From: Adiantum capillus-veneris
Taxonomy: Eukaryota > Streptophyta > Polypodiopsida > Polypodiales > Pteridaceae
Assembly: GCA_014529385.2 (NCBI GenBank)
Contig: CM043942.1
Location: forward strand, 52,873,976 to 52,937,975
Length of the DNA stretch: 64,000 nucleotides
Direction: 5' to 3'
Position numbers and translations under genes: made by a program. Shown in pieces: positions 56,670 through 64,000 of the stretch. Below the pieces are notes generated by a model. The model saw nothing but the letters and a program-made list of their open reading frames with translations, was not told the origin of the DNA and did no database searches. How positions within the stretch are numbered: the stretch's first letter is position 1; each line of letters begins with the position of its first letter.

Positions 56670-58598
56670 TGTCAAAGAGTTGGCGGTCTTGCCAGGAAGG
56701 CGCCGGACCTCTAGCTATGAGGGTTTGTGGGGAGACTGTGAAGGCTTTCACTTAAGCAAGCTTAGTGTTTATAGCAAATACATTGTGTGTAGCCATTGGA
56801 ATCTTACACGCAAACACACACATATGCACACGTGAAACCCTCAAAATAAAACAAAGATGAAAACATCAAGGCTTTGATCGTATCTAATCAAAGGTAAGAT
56901 GAAAGGGTTCGCAAATGCATTTATAGCAGCAAGTCGTTGTGCTCCAAATAGACTGCGAATGGTTCTTTGAAACTGTGACTTAGTGCCCCGGGGTAGTCAC
57001 TTATCAAAAGACCCCTATATCACGTGCGTTCAAGAGGTAATTAATAATACCCCAATATACATACTATACTTACACTGTGAGCCTATTTAAAAAACCCCCA
57101 CCCCCCTCTGTATGTATACATTTTTATACATTTTGGTCTTTTAATAATCCTCTCCGATTAACTCACATGATATCATACACATTCTAAAAAGTGACTGCCC
57201 CGGGCTTGGTGCTTACAAAGATGTAGATGTTTTGCCTAGTGATAGGAGTGAGCCGTGTGTACAAGTCTTCTTGGTTCGTAAGGCTCAACCCCTAGAGGAG
57301 AATAAATATGTGCACATCGAAAGAATTAGAGTAGTCTAGTAGTGGCAAAATAAGAGGACGTGGAGAAAGAAGAATTTCTCGCAGTCTTTCCGGCCCAAAG
57401 AGTAACACAATTCTCTGTTGGAAGTGGATTTTATGGCTAATACAAAATTAATCCTAATATTTTTCACAAAGTGAAAGGGTTGAAAGGTACACCATTGGGA
57501 TTATACATCTAAGAAAGTTTAGAAAGCAGTCAAACAACACAAAGACCCACACAAGCTCAAGCCAAATAAGTGAAGCACACCTCAAGACTTTGTGGTCTTG
57601 TAGCCAACTTGATGAAGTAGAAGATGAGTAGTAGTACCCAACACCGTTTGCGAGCCACCAACAATGTGTCTTTATTGATGAAAGAAGGTTGCATAGAGTG
57701 TATGAGTATTACAAGTGAGGAGATAGAAGGCTTGAGGCATGAGGTAGCAAGCTCAAGATGCGTTGGGATGAAATTGAGAGAAAGTTTCACTCAAGGAGAT
57801 GGCTAGGAGGTTGGGTGATGGCTTGATAGAGTTGCTTGATTGTGGGGATTGCTTGAGCGCTTGATTGCTTGATGGTTTGCTTGATGCCCAAGTGAGGGAC
57901 AGAGGCTCTATTTATAGGTGAAGTTGCCCTTGAAGAACATATTTGCTTAGAAATATCCAAGGGATTTGTGTGACAAGTGTCTATCTTTTCAAAATATCTT
58001 GAAATTATCTTCAAAGTTTCTAGATCTTTCTCTTCAAGAAATATCTAGAGGTTCTTCTAGATCTTTCTCCAAATATCTTCTCCTTGCCGCCACATGTCAA
58101 GGGTTAAGCCTCCAAGAGTTGTTGAGCTATGGTGGGAACATGTGCATAAAATATCTTCATAAATAATTGAGAGAGAGCTTTGCATACATCATGGATCACA
58201 TCAAAAACATGTAACCACTTTTCTAAGGGATTTTTCTAGGTCCATAATCACTCCAAAGTGCACCTACTATGTGTAGAATGACACCTCATATGGTATACTA
58301 TGACTAAGGCCACTTTTGGCCATGCTACACATGTCATATGCCACCTAGGATGCCTAGTAGATAGGATGTATTTTTATAGGCTTATTTCATCATGGCTCCA
58401 AGAAGAGGTTCACAAAGAAGCCCGGGATCATAGTACGAAGCCCATTCCCAACAAGAGTGACACATCAGACTTCGACTAGCTTTTTGCATGCTAAATAGAA
58501 AATGCATATACTTATACACACTTAATACATACACATGAAATCCATAATATTGTAGGGCTTAGCTTCCGTTCCCACTATACACGTGCCACGGCACGACA
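56670..58598 (-). repeat. Element A 5' LTR (interrupted by a MITE)
   Basis: About 1.93 kb including a 226-base addition (MITE plus duplicated target); without it about 1.70 kb. On the minus strand it starts TGTCGTGCCGTGG and ends CTTTGACA. TATA box equivalent at 57908-57916. Confidence 0.85.
56987..57204. mobile_element. 218-bp MITE with 16-bp inverted ends and 8-bp target duplication
   Basis: The insertion starts CCCGGGGTAGTCACTT and ends AAGTGACTGCCCCGGG; the ends are inverted repeats matching at 15 of 16 bases. It is flanked by CTTAGTGC (56979-56986) and CTTGGTGC (57205-57212). Both other A LTRs in the window have the empty site with one CTTAGTGC. An 8-bp duplication fits the hAT superfamily. 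The interior is AT-rich and noncoding, so it needs a transposase supplied elsewhere. Confidence 0.85.
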
Positions 58599-58602
58599 CC
58601 GC

Positions 58603-59957
58603 ATAAGGAGGAGCATGAGATTCATATATTCCTTTCTCATGGAGTGAGTTAATAACTCATAGTCTATTGCCATAGAGAAGATAACCATCTTGTAAAGTAA
58701 ATGGTTCCTCTTTCTTCACTAATGCAAGGGCTAAAATCACATCTCTAAAATTGGGATGAATAGCATACTCATCTATCATAGAAGATAGATCATTGTGAGT
58801 TGCTATGGAAACTGTATTCACTCTCGGTCATCTTGAGAGTGCATCGGCTACTTGATTATGCTTGCTAGCAATGTGAGCAATATGAAAATGAAATTGCAAA
58901 AGAAAATTTTCCCACATCATTTTTTTGTCGGATAGCTTGGTCTGCGTCATGAAGTACTTAAGAGACTTTAGTGATCCGTTCGCAGAATGAAAGGAATCCC
59001 CCATAAATAGTGCTTCCATGAGTCTAAGGCATGTAGAACTGTGAGGAGTTCCTTTTCATATATGCCTAGGGCTTGCTCAATAGGGTCGAGCCTTCGACTT
59101 TTATAGCCTATGGTGTGCCCTTCTTGGAGCAAAACAGCTCCAAGGCAATCACCACAAGCGTCACATTGGACCTCAAATGGCTTTGAGAGATCCGGTAGTG
59201 TAAGCACAGGTTGAGAGATATGCTTTTCTTTAAGCTTTTCGAAAGCATTGTTCTCCTTAGCAGACCATGTATACCTAACGCTTTTCTTTGTAAGGTCATG
59301 TAATGGTCCCACAATTTGTGAGAACTTTTCTATGAAGCGTCTATAGTATGCACCCATACCTATAAAGCTTCTTAGTTCATGAAGATTCCTTGGTTTAGAC
59401 CATCCTTTTATTACCTCTAACTTTGATGGATCCATTTGGATGCCATCTTGAGAGATAATGTGACCTAAATACTAAATCTCTTGCAAGAAAAAATCACTTT
59501 TCTTTTTTATTAACATAAAGTTTATTCTCTCTTAGAACTTGAAATATTACCTAAAGGTGTTGCTTGTGTTCGTCTAATGAATTAGAGTAGATGATAATAG
59601 CATCAAAGAATACTCCAGTGAAGGTTCGTTGAGGCCTGAATAGCTTCTCCATCAAGCGCTTGAATGTGGCTCGTGCATTGGTCAAGCCAAAAAGCATGAC
59701 AATATATTCATAAAGACCAAGCGTAGTGCGAAATGCGGTTTTTACAATGCCTTGATCAACTATCCTTATTTGATGATAGCCACTTTTTAGGTCAATCCTA
59801 GTGAAGTAGGTCGATCCTTGTAGCTTATCAAATAGGTCTTCTACCCGTGGAACGGGAAACCTATTCTTGATAGTGATCCTATTTAGTGCTCTGTAGTTGA
59901 CACACATACGATATGTGCCGTCTTTCTTTTGCACTAGTAACACAGGTGTTATGGAAT
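58603..59957 (-). pseudogene. Chromovirus B RT and RNase H (host of element A)
   Basis: The minus strand reads RT from VLLVQKKDGTYRMCVNYRAL, through IDLKSGYHQIRI, to GVFFDAIIIYSNSLDEHKQH near 59600. There the catalytic YxDD has become FFDA, so the enzyme is dead. The thumb and RNase H follow at 59435-58828 (MDPSKLEVIKGWSKPRNLHE, FEVQCDACGDCLGAVLLQEG, HNQVADALSR). The coding region runs up to TATGC at 58603 and resumes beyond element A at 49002. Its 5' part (gag, protease, RT fingers) is cut off at about 59957 by an LTR. Confidence 0.85.
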
Positions 59958-60430
59958 TGATATTTATCCATTTATTGCAGCTGACAGGTGGCAAAAGCAT
60001 TAGCAGATAATGGATTATGCAGAAGGATATTATATTTTATGTATATTTGATTATTCAAGTGCTCTTTATGAGCTTTGGCCATTTATGACCGACCGACCAG
60101 TTTGTACTCACAATTGACCATTTAAGAAATCTATAAAACAATTACGTGCAAGAGGAAAATGGTCACTCTTGTACTGGGGGAGATTGCATCCAGTGTCCGT
60201 CTCATTCTCCTCTCCTCTCTTCTCTTCTCTCTTGTCGTGCCAGGCGTAGCACTCCGCTCTAGGAGGTGCGCATGCGCATGTTCTCTTTCTCTCTCTCGCT
60301 CGTTGTCTCTCTCTGTTCGTGTACAACGTTGATTATGTGCTATGCGAGGCGTCAAGTATGCTGATTCGTTCATTTATGATTAGCAGCATGTTGTCTCGGG
60401 TATTGTGCAGGGCACCTTCCGTTTGTAGCA
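59958..60430 (+). mobile_element. Probable 0.47-kb LTR of a further retrotransposon
   Basis: Chromovirus homology stops at about 59957. The next segment starts TGATATTTATCC and ends TTGTAGCA (TG...CA), followed after one base by a perfect primer site. It includes a TATA-like CTATAAAAC at 60131. The length of about 470 bases is typical of Ty1/copia LTRs. The exact start is a best guess. Confidence 0.55.
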
Positions 60431-60431
60431 G

Positions 60432-60443
60432 TGGTATCAGAGC
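60432..60443 (+). other. Primer-binding site, perfect tRNA-iMet type
   Basis: TGGTATCAGAGC matches the canonical plant site exactly and lies one base after the LTR end. Confidence 0.75.
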
Positions 60444-62301
<1,858 letters not shown>

Positions 62302-63145
62302 TGATGGGGGCTTTTCACAAGCCAAGCTCCCATACCCCTCTTCTCTTGTCCCCACCCCATGAAAACCCCCTCGTAGGGAGGGAGTGATAAAAGGCATTGG
62401 AAAAAGTAAGAAAAAATAAAGTATGATTATCTAAATATATAAGAAAGGTAAAATAGGCCACCTCATGCCTGCGGGGTAGCCCATCCCACCTTGCCTCCTT
62501 TTTCTTCACCTTGCCCCGCCGTGTGTCCCTTTTCCTCTCCTCCACTCAAAAGTCAACCCCCTCTCTCAACCCCCTCTCTCTTCCCCTTGTCCTTTCTCCT
62601 TTCTCTCTCCCCTCAAGCTACCCCACCTCTCACCAATAATGCATTATAACTCACCAATAATGCACCCTAACTCACATGCAACTTACCCTATCTTCCAAAA
62701 TAGTATACCCACCCCCTCTTTCTTCTCTCCTATCATATCCCATGACCCAAATACCCCCTCTCTCTCTAAAGGGAGCCATGTCTCTTGTCTTGTAGCTAAA
62801 TAACCTCCCCCACACTTACACACACACTCAGTTTCACTAAAAAAGTGCCCACAGACCCCCATCCCCACCCGGTGGTTACCTGATTTTTCTTGTGTTCACA
62901 CACATCTGCACACAGATTCACCTCTGAACACACTCCCCTCTCTCCCCTTGTAATTACTTTATTCTCCATGTCACCTCTCACTTTTTTTCATCCACCCATC
63001 TCTCTCTCTTAGTCTCTCTCTCATGAGACTGCTGTTCTGGCACATATACACACAGCCAGACAAGTGGGGCCCACAGTCACATGGCCTATGTAGATAATGA
63101 TTTCTTCATTTCTAAATTCTAGAATTTCTCCCCCCCCTCCTCCCC

Positions 63146-63154
63146 TATATAAAG
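63146..63154 (+). promoter_or_regulatory. TATA box of the right-edge LTR
   Basis: CTATATAAAG stands in a GC-rich setting with a pyrimidine-rich stretch upstream, and a CACACACAACATCACC-like start region follows about 30 bases downstream. It fits a plant core promoter within an LTR. Confidence 0.6.
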
Positions 63155-63226
63155 AGGGGTCACCCATCACACTAAATACACACACAACATCACCAAAGAA
63201 CACACTATGCATTGTGTGTGCCTAGT

Positions 63227-63270
<44 letters not shown>

Positions 63271-63480
63271 CACCATCACCGCAATCACCATGCTTGTCTT
63301 GAGCATGACCTCTACACCCTTGGCTATGGAAGATGAAGGGCAACTAAATGAAGGATGATGGCCATAACCCTCGTGCGAGTCTTCGCCATCAACTCCCACC
63401 TATCCGCCATGTGCTCTACCACTCTCTCCTCCCTTCTCATTCCCCTACCCTATGCCCCCATTTCATCGCCTTATTCTCTA

Positions 63481-63486
63481 AATAAA
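63481..63486 (+). terminator. Polyadenylation signal AATAAA in the right-edge LTR
   Basis: AATAAA, followed by a G/T-rich stretch (GTTTTGTGAGTATGTTTTC), lies about 330 bases after the TATA box. It could define the R/U5 boundary. Confidence 0.45.
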
Positions 63487-63651
63487 GCTTGAGGTTTTGT
63501 GAGTATGTTTTCTTGCAATGTTTTGTCCATGTGAGGTGTGCGGAATTGCCACCTAATCTTGTGTTTGGAGTGAGCTTGTGTATGTGTGAAGGGTGTGCGG
63601 ATTCGCCATCCTTTTGTGATGCCTAAGTACTAAGCCTATATACCCCCTCCC

Positions 63652-63713
<62 letters not shown>

Positions 63714-63928
63714 ACTTGATCTCATTCCGTTTCCTCTTCATCATTACTCCCAAGCATCCATCTCTCTTGGATGAAAACTTTGTTATGGTGGTGTGTTGTT
63801 TGCGTTCTAGCCGTTGAAGCTAGGTGGTGCCCCTGTTTGCTTTACCATGACAGGCTCGAGGCGCTCCATTCGGTCCCCGGTGTTTTAGAGGCCGTCGAGG
63901 GTTCGGGGTTCGCTTTGCTCCCGTCATT

Positions 63929-63942
63929 TGGTGCCCCCACGG
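63929..63942 (+). other. Primer-binding site of the right-edge element
   Basis: TGGTGCCCCCACGG starts two bases after the presumed LTR end and differs by one base from the corresponding site of element C (TGGCGCCCCCACGG). Confidence 0.6.
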
Positions 63943-64000
63943 AGGATCTTTTCATGAAACCCTTCAGTTTACAAGACTGAAACCCTTAAACTATTGTGAA

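Larger units (their letters stand above)
49003..58598 (-). mobile_element. Complete Ty3/gypsy retrotransposon A nested in chromovirus B
   Basis: Two LTRs (49003-50728 and 56670-58598), a 4-bp target duplication, a primer site next to the 5' LTR and a polypurine tract next to the 3' LTR frame gag, protease, RT, RNase H and integrase on the minus strand. The integrase-after-RNase H order makes it gypsy. It lacks a chromodomain. The primer site TGGTGAACCCGACGTGAA is not the iMet type. Pol motifs (FLDDVPIK, GDLYSGYDQFQLA) differ clearly from those of elements B and C. All frames are broken at least once. Confidence 0.85.
62302..63926 (+). mobile_element. 5' LTR of a Tat-like element (E) entering from the right edge
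   Basis: The sequence ends CCCGTCA and is followed by TTTGGTGCCCCCACGGAGG, nearly the same primer-site region as in element C (TTTTGGCGCCCCCACGGAGG). A TATA box (63146) and poly(A) signal (63481) are in the right order for U3-R-U5. It contains CA runs at 63229-63268 and 63691-63714 and a CT run at 63655-63688. The 5' boundary at TGATGGGGGC is a guess; the internal region lies outside the window. Confidence 0.55.

Noticed and set aside
63771-63980. Small protein with a signal-peptide-like start (MKTLLWWCVVCVLAV)
   Set aside because: The frame crosses an LTR end and primer-binding site; no family features.

Overview
The window is almost entirely transposable-element sequence from a large, repeat-rich plant nuclear genome; I found no intact host gene, tRNA, rRNA or CRISPR array. 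A land-plant (or close streptophyte) source is suggested by a Ty3/gypsy chromovirus with a C-terminal chromodomain, a Tat-like gypsy element with a second RNase H, and LINEs with a DUF4283-type ORF1 and a zf-RVT tail in ORF2. The species cannot be named from sequence. Almost every coding region carries stops or frameshifts. CT/GA, CA and AT microsatellites are very dense.

Layout. 1-600: LTR end with a tRNA-iMet-type primer site. 598-7256: pieces of at least two LINEs, one with its RT segment inverted between a plus-strand ORF1 and a plus-strand 3' end. 7257-20186: a decayed chromovirus (B1) whose RT is split by a complete minus-strand Tat-like element (C, 9877-18590, 4-bp duplication ACGT). 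20187-50803: a very large imperfect palindrome. Its left arm (20187 to about 29060) is a diverged, inverted copy of its right arm (about 39430-50803). Each arm carries a gypsy A LTR, the chromovirus integrase and 3' LTR, about 1 kb of flank and a long microsatellite block.

The spacer (29.1-39.4 kb) holds the most interesting system: the broken parts of a Helentron/Helitron2-type rolling-circle transposon. A PIF1-like helicase fused to an apurinic-type endonuclease lies on the minus strand. A 2.8-kb piece of this (endonuclease plus helicase tail plus a nested truncated LINE) is directly duplicated. The HUH Rep domain lies on the opposite strand.

49003-58598 is a complete gypsy element A (minus strand) nested in a second chromovirus copy with a 4-bp GCGG duplication; its 5' LTR carries a 218-bp MITE with an 8-bp target duplication. 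58599-59957 is the RT/RNase H part of that chromovirus. 59958-60443 is a probable 472-bp LTR plus primer site. The final part contains long CT tracts and, at 62.3-63.95 kb, an LTR with TATA box, poly(A) signal and a primer-site region like that of element C, so a further Tat-like element probably starts at the right edge.

Order of events I infer: chromovirus B inserted; element A inserted into it; the B/A/flank block was copied in inverted orientation to form the palindrome; then the MITE entered A's 5' LTR and the arms diverged. Inside the spacer, a LINE entered the Helentron before the 2.8-kb duplication. CT/GA tracts sit at most of the rearrangement joints.
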